64,000 bases of DNA from Deltaproteobacteria bacterium (GTDB taxonomy: Bacteria; Desulfobacterota; Desulfarculia; JACQYL01): NCBI GenBank assembly GCA_016208165.1, contig JACQYL010000014.1, positions 1 through 64,000 of the forward strand. The letters run 5' to 3'. The notes under the pieces were generated by a model, which did no database searches, was not told where the DNA came from, and saw nothing but the letters and a program-made list of their open reading frames with translations. Position 1 is the stretch's first letter; each line of letters begins with the position of its first letter. The position numbers were made by a program, and so were the translations under genes. Below, one piece after another: positions 46,378 to 56,042 of the stretch.

Positions 46378-47706
46378 TCAACGATTGTGAATCCGACATG
46401 GCCGGGCAAAAATCGTGGGATTGATACCTAGCTGTCTGTAGACCGTCAGAGTAAGTATCGCATTCCATATCATCATGGTCACGGAGGTGGCAATTGCCCC
46501 TCCCACCATGCCGTACGGCGGAATGAGTATGGCGTTCAGAACTATATTCAGTAAAGCGCTTGCTCCAACCGTAACCGTGACATATTGTTGTTTGCCTGTC
46601 ATAACTAACAGCAGGCCAACAGATCCGCAGAAAGCATTAAAGAATTGGCCTAAGGAAAGCCATACCAGAGCTGAGTACCCTTTGCCGAACTCTGGTCCGA
46701 ACAACGTCAGAACCCAATGTCCAAAGACCAGCAGGACGACCAATGCAGGCAAAGATACCAATAACGCACCCCAAGCAGTTCCCTGCAATTCCGACATACG
46801 ATTCAGAGAATACAGTTCAGAAATCATCGGAGCAAGAATCACGTTCACAGCGGCCAAACCAAAAGCGATCAGGTGAGCCGCCCGGACAGCCGCCGAATAG
46901 ATGCCCGCATCGGTCGTGCCCTTTATACTCCCAATCATGAGTGTATCACAATAATTTAGCACCGTATTGAAACAGGCAATCAACACGATCTGTAGGCCCA
47001 CCTGTATCCACTCTTTTGTCCTGTAATTCGGATCGGCAGATCGGAAACTCTTCTTCATGCCGGCGAGACAGGCGGCCGCCATTACAAGCGCCGCCACCGC
47101 CGCGACAATATGCGCCATCATAGCCTTCGGCGCCGTGGGAGACCGGTGCAGAACGACTACCATGACCAACAGCGTCAAACCCAGAACTAGAGGCTTAAGA
47201 ACCTGGTTCTGCAGCTGAGCCAGAACAGGTTTTTTCATTGCTTTCAATTGGGCGGACTGAATCTGCGGATAGATTAGAATAGGCAAGAAACCAAACATCA
47301 GTATGAACGTATCCGACAGCTCACTCCCAAGCCAATCTCGGAAGATCCATATTCCAGTTGCCGCCACTATTCCGACCGCGGCCGTAGCAGCGAGAACAAT
47401 CTGCTCGGACCGCCGAAGAAAGCCTCGAAGCAACCCCCACTCCTTTTGTCCCAAGTACTGAGGCAGATAGCGAAGGGTCGTACTCTCTTGTCCCAGTGTC
47501 ATAAAAAGAACCAGGAAGTTGAATACGGTCATTACGTAAACGTACCGACCGAAGCTTTCGGCGCCCAGCATCCGAGCAAGCACAATTTGGAGGGCTAAGG
47601 CAACGACGGCGGCAACAATATTAATTAGAAAAGTACCGGTAGCACCTCTTAATAGTACTGCATCGGAGCGATCGCTTCTAAGGAGTTGCTCTAATTTATC
47701 TTTCAT
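46378..47706 (-). CDS. Wzx-type polysaccharide flippase
   Basis: A 442-residue membrane protein. The ATG at 47706 is chosen because KDKLEQLLRSDRSDAVLL is a natural cytoplasmic start; the longer frame to 47751 has no better binding site. About 12-14 helices follow, beginning GATGTFLINIVAAVVALALQ and IVLARMLGAESFGRYVYVMT, typical of the MATE/PST family. It should turn the lipid-linked oligosaccharide over the inner membrane. It is the first gene of the glycan cluster, and the 1.3 kb upstream of it holds no clear gene and probably its promoter. Confidence 0.85.
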   Translation of the reverse strand: MKDKLEQLLRSDRSDAVLLRGATGTFLINIVAAVVALALQIVLARMLGAESFGRYVYVMTVFNFLVLFMTLGQESTTLRYLPQYLGQKEWGLLRGFLRRSEQIVLAATAAVGIVAATGIWIFRDWLGSELSDTFILMFGFLPILIYPQIQSAQLKAMKKPVLAQLQNQVLKPLVLGLTLLVMVVVLHRSPTAPKAMMAHIVAAVAALVMAAACLAGMKKSFRSADPNYRTKEWIQVGLQIVLIACFNTVLNYCDTLMIGSIKGTTDAGIYSAAVRAAHLIAFGLAAVNVILAPMISELYSLNRMSELQGTAWGALLVSLPALVVLLVFGHWVLTLFGPEFGKGYSALVWLSLGQFFNAFCGSVGLLLVMTGKQQYVTVTVGASALLNIVLNAILIPPYGMVGGAIATSVTMMIWNAILTLTVYRQLGINPTIFARPCRIHNR

Positions 47707-49033
47707 ATGGAGAGCGATCAACGCCAGCCGATTTACGTAAGCACCAATCAAAGTTACGGCAATCGGGACAAGGAGGAAAAGATGAGGGTGGGTTGCTCGG
47801 ACATAATAAATGGATTAGATGACGGACATGAATATAATGAACGCCTTCTCCACATCATACTATTTTCTTCCGTCGTTCTTTCTGTGACTGTCTACAAAAA
47901 GCGAAGCACGCATTCTACTGTTTGTGCTGAAAGTAAACCGGCTCCCCATTTCAGTTAAGGAGTCCGAATGAGACCGACTTCCACTGCCTCTCATCATAAC
48001 ATTCTCAAAATGCAGTCGCCAGTGCTTGGAGGTAGAAGTGCGCTCTACCGTCTTTCTTAACTCTAGGGAGAATAGCTTGGTTAATGGTATCGAAATAGGC
48101 CGCATCCATGGCAGGCCTAAAAATATGAGTAGCCGGTTCTTCCACACCCCTCTTTCTCGTCTCGAGGTTTGGTCACGCTTTGGACGCCTCAAGGGGCCTC
48201 TGGTATTCTTTTCGGTTCCTCTATCGCACTTTGATCAGTATACCCCCCATTGCCATGATATACCCGATGCCTCGCAAGGGAGCCTCATGAACAGGCGTCG
48301 TCTTGCGCTCAATCCAAAACATATTAGGCCCTCGTCGCTCGCGTTTCAATCATTTTCTAAAAAACACTCCGAGAGCCAAGCATAAGCGATGGTTTGAAAA
48401 CTGGTCTTAAGTTCGAAGTGAAGCTATTGATACCGTTGGAGTTCGGCACGAAGGGGTTTTGGCTTTCTGATCCGATCAAGAACGTTACGAGAACACGGTT
48501 CGGTCCTTGTACCTCCTTTTCTCATGCATCGAACGTGAAATCGTATCTTCCATCACGAATATTCGATTCTCCAAGAACTTTTCAACGCCGGTGCTTTCAA
48601 TTTGGAACCCCGGATAAACGCGCTCGAGCACGGGAAAATATCGCTGCCCAAGATCCCTCTCCGACTGCAAGTGCGAGCAAAAGAAATGCCCGACCGGTTT
48701 GCTTCGGTAGGGCATCCAACATTCATATTCGGCTGACCAAATTGGCGCACGTGGGATTAGGTATTATTCACCGGCGCACGGGCGCATCCTTGCTCCCTTT
48801 GATCCTCTTTGGCCACTGAAAAATCTCGCATAACCGCTACGGTTCGGCCTCGAATCGAGACTCCTTCCTGCTGCGCCCGCCCGCGTGTTGGAATCGCACC
48901 CAGGTCCGCTCTGCCGCCAAAGCTCGCTTCCCTGGCATTTCTTCAAAACGACTATTTCGTCCGGCAGTTCCAGCGACAAGCGGAAAGCTTATTCGCCACG
49001 TTCCATGGTCTGTTCAGCTTCCTGCCGCTGACG
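47707..49033. other. 1.3 kb gene-poor region upstream of the glycan cluster
   Basis: No intact gene is recognised. The minus strand 48485-48760 is open for about 92 codons without a usable start (AEYECWMPYRSKPVGHFFCS, then LQSERDLGQRYFPVLERVYP) and has protein-like composition. It is closed by stops on both sides and may be the remnant of a larger gene; I do not know its family. Short frames on both strands at 47860-48385 look random. AT-rich sequence near 47780-47880 may carry the promoter of the flippase gene. Confidence 0.4.
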
Positions 49034-49375
49034 CTACTGCTGCAGATAGACACAAGTTACCAATACAGTGGCGGACTGCCCTCCTACGGGGATCGCAGTG
49101 GAAGTACAGACCCCGACATTAGCGGTCGTTACCTGTGCGGTCAGCAGAATCGCCATATAGTGGTTGGCCTGTGTTGCGTCGGCTATGCCGCAGATTTGAC
49201 TTGTAAACCTCCCACCAACTTCGGTAAGCCGAAATTTTAGTTCTCCTGACGCATTTTTCCCAACATAACCTACCGAACACACGTACCATGAATCCACGGC
49301 ACTGGTCATGGAAGGGACCAGGAACGAAGCCAGCGCCATCAAACAGAGAGCGATTCCGATTTTTTTTCTGTACAT
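49034..49375 (-). CDS. Small secreted four-cysteine protein, unknown
   Basis: A 113-residue protein from an ATG with GGGGAGG seven bases upstream. A clear signal peptide (KKIGIALCLMALASFLVPSM, then TSA) precedes a mature part of about 85 residues. That part has four cysteines (WYVCSVGYVG, TSQICGIADA, VGVCTSTAIP, LVTCVYLQ) and is rich in Val, Thr and Gly, which suggests a small beta-barrel or beta-sandwich stabilised by disulfides. Possible sites are periplasm or outside the cell. I do not recognise the family. An A/T-rich palindromic stretch (AAACTATAGTTT) lies just upstream and could belong to its promoter. Confidence 0.65.
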   Translation of the reverse strand: MYRKKIGIALCLMALASFLVPSMTSAVDSWYVCSVGYVGKNASGELKFRLTEVGGRFTSQICGIADATQANHYMAILLTAQVTTANVGVCTSTAIPVGGQSATVLVTCVYLQQ

Positions 49376-50227
49376 TGTAAAACCTCCCCTATAAACTATA
49401 GTTTAATCTTAAATCCCTATATGTTCTGTAATACTTACAAGCACCTTGATTTCGCTTTACGCTTACCGACGAGAGCCGATGGTCGAAAGAAGATCGTGAA
49501 AGTCAGTAAGTACCCACCCCTGTACGCCCCTGCCTGAAGGGGCTACTTACAGCCTTTGATTGTAATCGTCTTCCTCCCCCCAAAACTTTAGCTACCGTGA
49601 TCTTATAGTTCTCAATCCATCTCAGGGAAACAGAGAGGCGCCGACACTTAAATCCCGTCCCCCCCCTCATCACGAATTCCCTTTCGATGAACTCCTAGCC
49701 GGTCGGCATTCTCGGTCTTTCAGTACCGTCATAGCCGATCACTCAAGAAGCAAGGTCCATGCCAAGAACACTCTTCGCATCCGCTTTCTCCGGGGTCTTT
49801 TCCCCGTGCCCTATACGACCGGATGTGAGGAAATACATGGAGCGCGCTGACGAGAGTTGTACTTTGGATTACAACCCACTTACACGTTTGTAACATATCG
49901 GTCCGCCGGTACACCTTTCGCCAAAGACAATACGCATCGCATTTCCGGCGCATCTTTTCTTTCATGGACCGTACAAGGTCTTGGCGCAAATGCTCTCCAA
50001 ATGGTTGATTCTTAGCTTTTTCCCAGGTACCGTATAGGGACGCAGGGAAACGGCCCGGCAAGGCATACGTTGAAAGCAGCGGCCGGGCTTGCAACGATGT
50101 CGGATCGTATCGGCGTGGTCGGTTTTCCTGCATGAAAATCTATTCCGGGAAGGTGGACTATGCTTGGTGCTTGCAGCCCGTATGACAGATCCTTTGAAGT
50201 GAAATGCCTCGAATTGAGCGTCGCGGG
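49376..50227. other. About 850 bases without a convincing gene
   Basis: A 134-codon frame on the minus strand at 49729-50133 has no binding site and protein composition unlike its neighbours, and is not called. The part next to 49376 should hold the promoter of the small secreted protein. Nothing else was recognised. Confidence 0.35.
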
Positions 50228-50779
50228 ATGAGGCATACTCTTTTTTTTGTGGCCGTCATCTTCCCGGCTGTTCTCGTAAGTACGGCTCTGGCTGAAATTT
50301 GGTGTTACGACGCCAATAAGCAATTCCTGGGTGTACATCAGTCGGGACTTACGTTCTTCCTTCCTGAGCCCAAGAAGTCTTTTGAACTCTCCGCTACGAC
50401 CGGTTATGTTGCCTTTTCTCCCTACTATTTCCAGGAAGACGGATGCGAAGAGCAACCCTACACGATGCTTCCCATGAATAGAATTGCCCTGGGACCGGAC
50501 GGAAAGCTACACTCCGGTTCTTCTCCGCTTGTCCGATTCATTCCCGGATCTTACCTGAATGCTCGGAATGGTTGTGTAAGAATCGAGGCCGGACAATGGA
50601 CGGAAGCTGATTCGTTCAGTAAGCCGGTGGAAATTTCCGATTCGGAGATTCCTATCGCTTTTCCGGTTGCATTTCCGCTGACATACAAGTACGTCCAGGC
50701 CGGTTCCGTGCAATACGGGAAGGTGCACACCGGCACTCCGGCAAGAACACCCCCCCAGCGCCGCCGTTATATGCGATAG
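50228..50779 (+). CDS. Secreted protein of unknown function
   Basis: A 183-residue protein. The ATG at 50228 is taken because a signal peptide begins there (RHTLFFVAVIFPAVLVSTAL, cleaved before EIWCYD). The frame opens eight codons earlier at 50204. The mature part has three cysteines in WCYDAN, EDGCEEQP and RNGCVRIE, an internal YFQEDGCEEQPYTMLPMNRI segment and a very basic end (TPPQRRRYMR). The binding site is weak (GCGGG). I do not recognise it. It is likely periplasmic or extracellular. Confidence 0.5.
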   Translation: MRHTLFFVAVIFPAVLVSTALAEIWCYDANKQFLGVHQSGLTFFLPEPKKSFELSATTGYVAFSPYYFQEDGCEEQPYTMLPMNRIALGPDGKLHSGSSPLVRFIPGSYLNARNGCVRIEAGQWTEADSFSKPVEISDSEIPIAFPVAFPLTYKYVQAGSVQYGKVHTGTPARTPPQRRRYMR

Positions 50780-50838
50780 ATATCTGAACGAGACGGACCT
50801 GGGCCTTCCGTTCTGAATTCGATCTTCCGCCTTTGAAC

Positions 50839-51297
50839 TCACGGTCCGAAGCTGAAGGACCGGACCTCGGACCAAGGTCCTTCCGTCCCTTTCCCTTCGG
50901 CGCGGACTCGCCAGAACAGCGGTCCGCCCGAGCCCTTCAGGTAGAGCACCGTTTTCTCCGTGGATAGGTCGATCGTTGGGGCCGCGAAACCCGCTTCGCC
51001 TGCCACCTGGACTTGGTATGCCACCGATCGGGAAACGGGATTCCAGGTCAGATCCAGCGGCTGCACGGCACCGGTCAGGCCATCAGGCGGCCACAGGAGT
51101 TGCACCTGAGAAGGAGTAAAATGTTCTGTTGCTTTCTTCCATGCGGGAATTAGAGGGATGATCAGCGTCGTGAGGTCTTCACTTCCCAAGGTCTTCTGTT
51201 CGGTCTTGGTTTCTTCCGGTTCTCTCTTCTTGTCACAGGAGACGATCCCCCATATGAGAACGATGGCTATACATATGGCAGCGGTCCGCAACCTCAC
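50839..51297 (-). CDS. Lipoprotein with a fibronectin-III-like domain
   Basis: A 152-residue protein from a GTG at 51297. The start has a hydrophobic segment and a lipobox-like end (IAIVLIWGIVSC followed by DKKREPEETK); Asp after the cysteine would keep it in the inner membrane by the usual +2 rule. The last 85 residues read VQLLWPPDGLTGAVQPLDLT and WNPVSRSVAYQVQVAG, then FWRVRAEGKGTEGPWSEVRS, the pattern of a type-III fibronectin-like unit with the W and Y core residues. It is probably an envelope binding or scaffold protein. No partner is evident. Confidence 0.6.
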   Translation of the reverse strand: MRLRTAAICIAIVLIWGIVSCDKKREPEETKTEQKTLGSEDLTTLIIPLIPAWKKATEHFTPSQVQLLWPPDGLTGAVQPLDLTWNPVSRSVAYQVQVAGEAGFAAPTIDLSTEKTVLYLKGSGGPLFWRVRAEGKGTEGPWSEVRSFSFGP

Positions 51298-51457
51298 CGT
51301 CCCCGGTCCAGTGAAAGACGATCGTCTCCAGGAGTTCGCATCATGTTTTCAAAACAGAACCACCGAGGCTAATACCGTTCGTATGTCAAATAAGTGGCTT
51401 TGTCTCAGCGGCGCAAACCTCGAACCCCGGTTCTAAGGCTCAAGGGTGCTCCTTGGG

Positions 51458-52030
51458 CTAGTTGAACTCCGAATAGTACCGCATGACGCGAGTGACAAAA
51501 CCGCGCGTTTCCTTGAAGGGAGGTATTCCATTGTATTTACTTACATTTTCAGGGCCGGCGTTGTAGGCGGCCAAGGCCAGATGAACGGTCCTGAAGCGGT
51601 CCAGAAGGGTCCGGAGATATCTGCAGCCCCCTTCGATGTTCTCCGACGGCTCGAACGGATCGTTGACATCCATGTCGCTGGCCGTACCCGGCATCAGTTG
51701 CATCAATCCCGCGGCGCCTACACAAGAAACGGCCTTGGGGTCGAATTCGGATTCCGCCTTGATGACGGCTTTCACCAGAGCGGTATCCAAACCATATTTC
51801 TTCGCGTATCGGCGAATCAAACCGTCGTAATTCTTTAGGGCTTCTTTACCCATCCCCAGGAACGGGCGAAATCGGGGGGACGTGGGTACATTGGTGAAAT
51901 AACGGCGGCCTTCAGGGTCCTTGTAATAATAGATCTCGGCAAACAAAGGCGCTATCGAGAAATGCCACAACAAAAAGCCGCATCCCCCGGCAAATAGGAC
52001 CCTCAGTAACCCGTGTAGAAAGCTGCTCAT
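51458..52030 (-). CDS. Lytic transglycosylase, SLT domain
   Basis: A 190-residue protein. A hydrophobic N-terminus (LLRVLFAGGCGFLLWHFSIA) directs it to the periplasm, and a short DUF4124-like part follows (EIYYYKDPEGRRYFTNVPT). The SLT domain from residue 70 has YGLDTALVKAVIKAESEFDP with the catalytic glutamate, AAGLMQLMPGTA and the terminal LALAAYNAGPENV. It cleaves peptidoglycan between MurNAc and GlcNAc to give anhydro ends. It follows the FN3-like lipoprotein gene in orientation, with 160 bases between. Confidence 0.88.
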   Translation of the reverse strand: MSSFLHGLLRVLFAGGCGFLLWHFSIAPLFAEIYYYKDPEGRRYFTNVPTSPRFRPFLGMGKEALKNYDGLIRRYAKKYGLDTALVKAVIKAESEFDPKAVSCVGAAGLMQLMPGTASDMDVNDPFEPSENIEGGCRYLRTLLDRFRTVHLALAAYNAGPENVSKYNGIPPFKETRGFVTRVMRYYSEFN

Positions 52031-52340
52031 AACTTCGCGAATGGATCGATCATCGAATCAGCGTTCCCTCCTCGCCCGCACAGGGATATTATCGTTCATC
52101 GACACGCACGCAGGCAAGCGAAAACGCCTGTTGAAAATCAAGTACCGTATAGTTTGACCGGGTTTCGCGTAACGAGAAGACCGCCACCGAGCGGTCACGT
52201 TCGAGTCTTCAGTGCAAGAGCCACGCCGAATATCACTCGGTTGAAGGAAACACTCCAACGATTCGCCACAGTTTCGTCCAAGAGTCCCATCCGGCTTAGC
52301 AAGCATGGCCGTGACGGCGTGAATAAACGCTGGAGATGAA
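52031..52340. other. Spacer upstream of the lytic transglycosylase gene
   Basis: About 310 bases between two minus-strand genes. No gene, terminator with T tract or clear promoter was identified. Confidence 0.35.
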
Positions 52341-52985
52341 TCACGCCTTGACCTTTTTCCAGTCCTCCAGGAACTTCTCGAGGCCGATGTCCGTCAATGG
52401 ATGTTTCGCCAACTGGTTGATGACCTTGAACGGCATGGTACAGATGTCGGCGCCCATAAGTGCGGATTCCAGCACGTGCAACGGGTGTCGGACGGAAGCC
52501 ACCAGCAGTTCCGCCTCGAAGGCATAGTTATCCAAGATTGTCTTTATCTGGCCGACCACTTCCATTCCCTCGTGGGAGAGATCATCCAAACGACCCACAA
52601 AGGGACTGATGTACGCAGCTCCCGCCTTCGCGGCCAGAAGCGCCTGCAGCGGGGAAAACACGAGCGTCATATTGGTGGGAATGCCTGCCGCTTTCAACTG
52701 CTTGACCGCTTTCAGGCCTTCCGTCAGCATCGGTATTTTAACCACAATATTCTGATGTATTTTCGCCAGCTTTTCCGCCTCTTTAACCATTCCTTTTGCA
52801 TCTACGCTGACTACTTCGGCGTTCACCGGTCCGTCCACAATGCCGCAGATCTCCCGGATCAAATCAAGGAAAGGAATGCCCTCCTTGGAAGCCAAAGATG
52901 GATTGGTGGTAACGCCGTCCAGGACACCCATGTCGTTGGCTTGACGGATTTCGTCCAGGTTGGCTGTATCGATAAAGAACTTCAT
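52341..52985 (-). CDS. Transaldolase / fructose-6-phosphate aldolase (small type)
   Basis: A 214-residue protein from the ATG at 52985, which has GGAGG about nine bases upstream; the longer frame to 53138 is not supported. [18 protein letters not shown] and [13 protein letters not shown] are the typical start of the TalC/Fsa group. The Schiff-base lysine is in [20 protein letters not shown] near residue 85, and [15 protein letters not shown] lies near 130. It moves dihydroxyacetone units in the pentose phosphate pathway or cleaves fructose-6-phosphate, in the cytoplasm. It ends the housekeeping run that starts with hslU and arg genes. Confidence 0.9.
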   Translation of the reverse strand: MKFFIDTANLDEIRQANDMGVLDGVTTNPSLASKEGIPFLDLIREICGIVDGPVNAEVVSVDAKGMVKEAEKLAKIHQNIVVKIPMLTEGLKAVKQLKAAGIPTNMTLVFSPLQALLAAKAGAAYISPFVGRLDDLSHEGMEVVGQIKTILDNYAFEAELLVASVRHPLHVLESALMGADICTMPFKVINQLAKHPLTDIGLEKFLEDWKKVKA

Positions 52986-52995
52986 CCGATCCTCC

Positions 52996-53268
52996 TCAGT
53001 TCGAAGTGCGTTGCGCATCGAGAAATGTTTCTTTACAGTCTTCAGAGCAGAAGTAGATTTTTTTTCCCCCCACCTTTGCGGTAACAGCTTCTCGTTTGGG
53101 GAGATATACTCCGCATTGAGGATCTTTGACCATTTCATCCTCTATGCGTTCTTTCCTCTTTTGCTTTCCTACCTCACGGCTACGTTCCAAGCGCGGTCCG
53201 CTCATCACTGCCTTGATCAAACGGTACAACACATACAGCGACACTATCAGCAGCACCAGTCTGATCAT
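52996..53268 (-). CDS. PP0621-like small membrane protein with CxxC-type metal site
   Basis: A 90-residue protein that begins with one transmembrane helix ([18 protein letters not shown]) followed by a basic stretch. The last 40 residues read [19 protein letters not shown] and [13 protein letters not shown], a pattern of one cysteine, then a C-x3-C pair, seen in TRASH/YHS-like and PP0621-type proteins that may bind a metal ion. Its ATG overlaps the folK stop as ATGA. The role is unknown; it is widely linked with folK or similar genes in some proteobacteria, as I recall. Confidence 0.65.
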   Translation of the reverse strand: MIRLVLLIVSLYVLYRLIKAVMSGPRLERSREVGKQKRKERIEDEMVKDPQCGVYLPKREAVTAKVGGKKIYFCSEDCKETFLDAQRTSN

Positions 53269-53798
53269 AATCGATTGATTCCTTTTTCCGCATCGGGAAG
53301 GGAAGCCAAAAGGCTCTTTACGGAACGTTCGAAAACCGGATGAACGGCATGGGGCGCGATTTCCGCCAGAGGCGCCAGTACGAATCCACGCTCGTGCATC
53401 CGGGGATGCGGCAAAGTAAGACGCGGATGAGACATCACCCGCTCTCCGAACAGGAGCAAATCCAGGTCGATGATCCTAGGTCCCCAACGGATGGTCCTCG
53501 TCCTCCCCATCGCTTTTTCAATGGAAAGCAACTCATCCAATAGTTGAAGCGGAGGCAACACACTCTTGAGCTCAAGCACGGCATTGACAAAACGGTCCTG
53601 ATCTTCATAGCCGACGGGGTCGGTCTCATAGAAACTGGAAATCCGCCCCACCCGACATCCCTCGATGCCTCCGATCGCCTCGATCGCCGAACGGCAGCGC
53701 GCGACTCTGTCTCCCACATTGGAACCGAGCCCCACAAATGCGCTCTCCGCCTTTTTCAGCAAGCCTTCCCGCACGTCAGACGCCGGACGATCCACCAC
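53265..53798 (-). CDS. folK: HPPK, 2-amino-4-hydroxy-6-hydroxymethyldihydropteridine diphosphokinase
   Basis: A 177-residue protein from a GTG at 53798; a binding site is not obvious, so the exact start is uncertain. The signatures are AFVGLGSNVGDRVARCRSAI near residue 22, VGRISSFYETDPVG near 55 and RWGPRIIDLDLLLFGERVM near 104, where the two aspartates of the IDLDLL box bind Mg. It adds pyrophosphate to hydroxymethyldihydropterin in folate synthesis. The gene starts three bases after dapL and overlaps the next gene, so these are co-transcribed. Confidence 0.9.
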   Translation of the reverse strand: MVDRPASDVREGLLKKAESAFVGLGSNVGDRVARCRSAIEAIGGIEGCRVGRISSFYETDPVGYEDQDRFVNAVLELKSVLPPLQLLDELLSIEKAMGRTRTIRWGPRIIDLDLLLFGERVMSHPRLTLPHPRMHERGFVLAPLAEIAPHAVHPVFERSVKSLLASLPDAEKGINRL

Positions 53799-53801
53799 GA
53801 T

Positions 53802-54983
53802 TCACGATCGCCCGGCAAGATTCAGGGACTTGAGGCGCTCGACGGCTTCCAGGCTTCGCTCCTTATTCACGCATAGCGCCATTCGAACAAAGCCTTCTCC
53901 GGACGGGCCGAACCCATTACCCGGCGTCGTTACAATGCCCGCCTGTTCGAGAAGCAACGTCGAGAATTCTGAAGAACCGAAGCCTTCCGGAGTTTTGATC
54001 CAAAGGTAGAACGTGGCCTTCGGCGGCTCGATGCCAAGGCCGGCCTCCCGAAGGCCCGCCACCAGAATGTCCCGGCGCTCCCGGTAGATGGCTCGCATCT
54101 CGTCCACGCAGCTCTGGCTCCCATCCAACGCTGCGATTCCCGCGTACTGAATGGCGTCAAAGGCCCCCGAATCAATGTTGGATTTAATGGTCCCCAGCGC
54201 ACCGATGGCGTCCGCCATTCCAACGGCGAACCCCAACCTCCAGCCCGTCATGTTGTATGTCTTGGACAGGGAATGAAATTCGATTCCGACCTCTTTGGCG
54301 CCTTCAGCCTGGAGGAAGCTCGGTGCGATGTATCCGTCAAAACACATTTCCGAATAGGCGTTGTCATGGCATACAATGAGGTCGTAATCTTTGGCAAACG
54401 AGACCACTTCTTCAAAAAAGTCCAGGGTTGCCGTAGCGGCGGTCGGATTGTTTGGATAGTTCAGGAACATCAACTTGGCCCGCTTTGCCGCGTCGCTGGG
54501 GATGGCTCCCAAATCGGGCAGAAAATCGTTTCGATCCAGGAGGGGCATAAAGACGGGCTCTCCCCCTGCGAAAAGGGTAGCGATTTTGTATACGGGATAC
54601 GCCGGATCCGGCACCAGCACGACGTCACCGGGATTGACGAATGCCAGCGGCGTATGCGCGATGCCCTCTTTCGAGCCAATCAGGGTCACCACCTCGCCTT
54701 TGGCGTTCAATTGGACTCCAAACCGTCTTTCGTACCACCTGGCCACGGTTTCGTTAAAAAGCTTCATCCCGGAATAGGCTGGATACCTATGCGTTGCGGG
54801 ATCATGAGCGGCTTCGCACAGCCGCTTGACAATATGCTCGGGTGTGGGTAAATCCGGATCCCCTACGCCGAAGTCGATCACATCAACGCCTCGAGACCTG
54901 ACCTCCTCCCGCTTGCGATCCAACTCCTTGAATAAGTATGGGGGCAATTTGATCAACCGTTCCGTTTTCTCCACTCGTGACAT
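53802..54983 (-). CDS. dapL: LL-diaminopimelate aminotransferase
   Basis: A 393-residue class I aminotransferase. It starts TERLIKLPPYLFKELDRKRE and has VIDFGVGDPDLPTPEHIV, LIGSKEGIAHTPLAFVNPGD, FLNYPNNPTAATATLDFFEE and the PLP lysine in FHSLSKTYNMTGWRLGFAVG near 235. It converts tetrahydrodipicolinate directly to LL-diaminopimelate. With dapA, dapB and dapF upstream it makes a full DapL-type lysine/DAP route, and no dapC, dapD or dapE is seen. The similarity to other class I enzymes means a different substrate is possible, but the position strongly supports dapL. Confidence 0.9.
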   Translation of the reverse strand: MSRVEKTERLIKLPPYLFKELDRKREEVRSRGVDVIDFGVGDPDLPTPEHIVKRLCEAAHDPATHRYPAYSGMKLFNETVARWYERRFGVQLNAKGEVVTLIGSKEGIAHTPLAFVNPGDVVLVPDPAYPVYKIATLFAGGEPVFMPLLDRNDFLPDLGAIPSDAAKRAKLMFLNYPNNPTAATATLDFFEEVVSFAKDYDLIVCHDNAYSEMCFDGYIAPSFLQAEGAKEVGIEFHSLSKTYNMTGWRLGFAVGMADAIGALGTIKSNIDSGAFDAIQYAGIAALDGSQSCVDEMRAIYRERRDILVAGLREAGLGIEPPKATFYLWIKTPEGFGSSEFSTLLLEQAGIVTTPGNGFGPSGEGFVRMALCVNKERSLEAVERLKSLNLAGRS

Positions 54984-55218
54984 TAGTATGGAAGCTCCTC
55001 TGCTCTTAGGCCCCGAACGGGCGCTTTCCGGCCTATTGTTCCGGGGAAGCCCGTTACCGCGGCATTGTTCTTCCGGAACGTTCAGTCAAACATACGTTTA
55101 GCCGAAACTCCCCGAATGGTAAAGTATGGCCTCGTCGCGCCATGCACGACTCCTGCCGTCAACGGCGAGACGAGGCGCTTTTCTTCATCCCGCGGGCGAT
55201 CCGGAGACACGGATCGGA

Positions 55219-56001
55219 TCATTTCAAGCCCAATACATCCTGCATGTCATAAAACCCGGCGCCTTGATGCACCACCCAATGCGCCGCCTTGATTGCGCCT
55301 CTAGCAAAATTGGCCCTGTTGCCGACCCGGTGAGTCAGCTCGAGCCGTTCTCCCGGAGCAGCAAACAGCACCGTGTGCTCTCCCACAATGTCGCCCGCCC
55401 GGATCGTTTGAAGTCCGATTTCCCGGTCCTTACGTACGCCGATCATGCCATGACGTGAAAAAACTCCGACGTCTGCAAGAGTCGCGTTACCCGCTTCGGC
55501 CAGAATTTCTCCCAATCGCAAAGCCGTCCCGCTGGGCGCATCCTTTTTCATTCGATGATGGGCTTCGATAATCTCGATGTCGTAAGCGGGGCCGAGAACC
55601 GTCGCCATTTCCCGTACCAGCTTGAACATCAGATTGATGCCTACACTCATATTCGGCGCTACGACGAAAGGCGCTTTGTGGGCCAGGCTCTTAATTTCAC
55701 TTAATTCCTCGGGCGTGAGCCCGGTCGTTCCCACTACCGCCCGTTTGTTGTGTTCCGCCACAACTCTGGCGTGTTCAATCGAAGCCGTATGGTGACTGAA
55801 ATCAATGAGCACGTCTCCCGCATCGATCACTTCCGTTATCCGGGGCGCCAACCGCAGCCCGTTCGAGATTTCTTCTCCGATACGAGGATGGTCCGGTCGT
55901 TCAAAAACGCCGGCAACTTCTATCTCGGGATCGTCCAAGGCTGCAGTCAGTATCTCCTGTCCCATCTTGCCGCATGCAGCGGCGATAATCACTTTGACCA
56001 T
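55219..56001 (-). CDS. dapB: 4-hydroxy-tetrahydrodipicolinate reductase
   Basis: A 260-residue protein from the ATG at 56001, with AAAGGGTTAGAG directly before; the longer frame to 56109 is rejected. VKVIIAAACGKMGQEIL is the nucleotide site, VLIDFSHHTAS lies near 75, VVGTTGLTPEEL near 95, and EAHHRMKKDAPSGTAL near 150 carries the catalytic histidine and lysine. It reduces the dapA product with NADH or NADPH. It starts 41 bases after dapA, and 235 bases follow it before dapL, with no gene in between. Confidence 0.93.
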   Translation of the reverse strand: MVKVIIAAACGKMGQEILTAALDDPEIEVAGVFERPDHPRIGEEISNGLRLAPRITEVIDAGDVLIDFSHHTASIEHARVVAEHNKRAVVGTTGLTPEELSEIKSLAHKAPFVVAPNMSVGINLMFKLVREMATVLGPAYDIEIIEAHHRMKKDAPSGTALRLGEILAEAGNATLADVGVFSRHGMIGVRKDREIGLQTIRAGDIVGEHTVLFAAPGERLELTHRVGNRANFARGAIKAAHWVVHQGAGFYDMQDVLGLK

Positions 56002-56042
56002 CTCTAACCCTTTCCCTGTCAGACGGGTGTCGCGCGAACCGT

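Noticed and set aside
49729-50133. Minus-strand 134-codon frame
   Set aside because: No binding site, no signal peptide or domain, and composition rich in Arg, Cys and Trp as expected from a chance frame.
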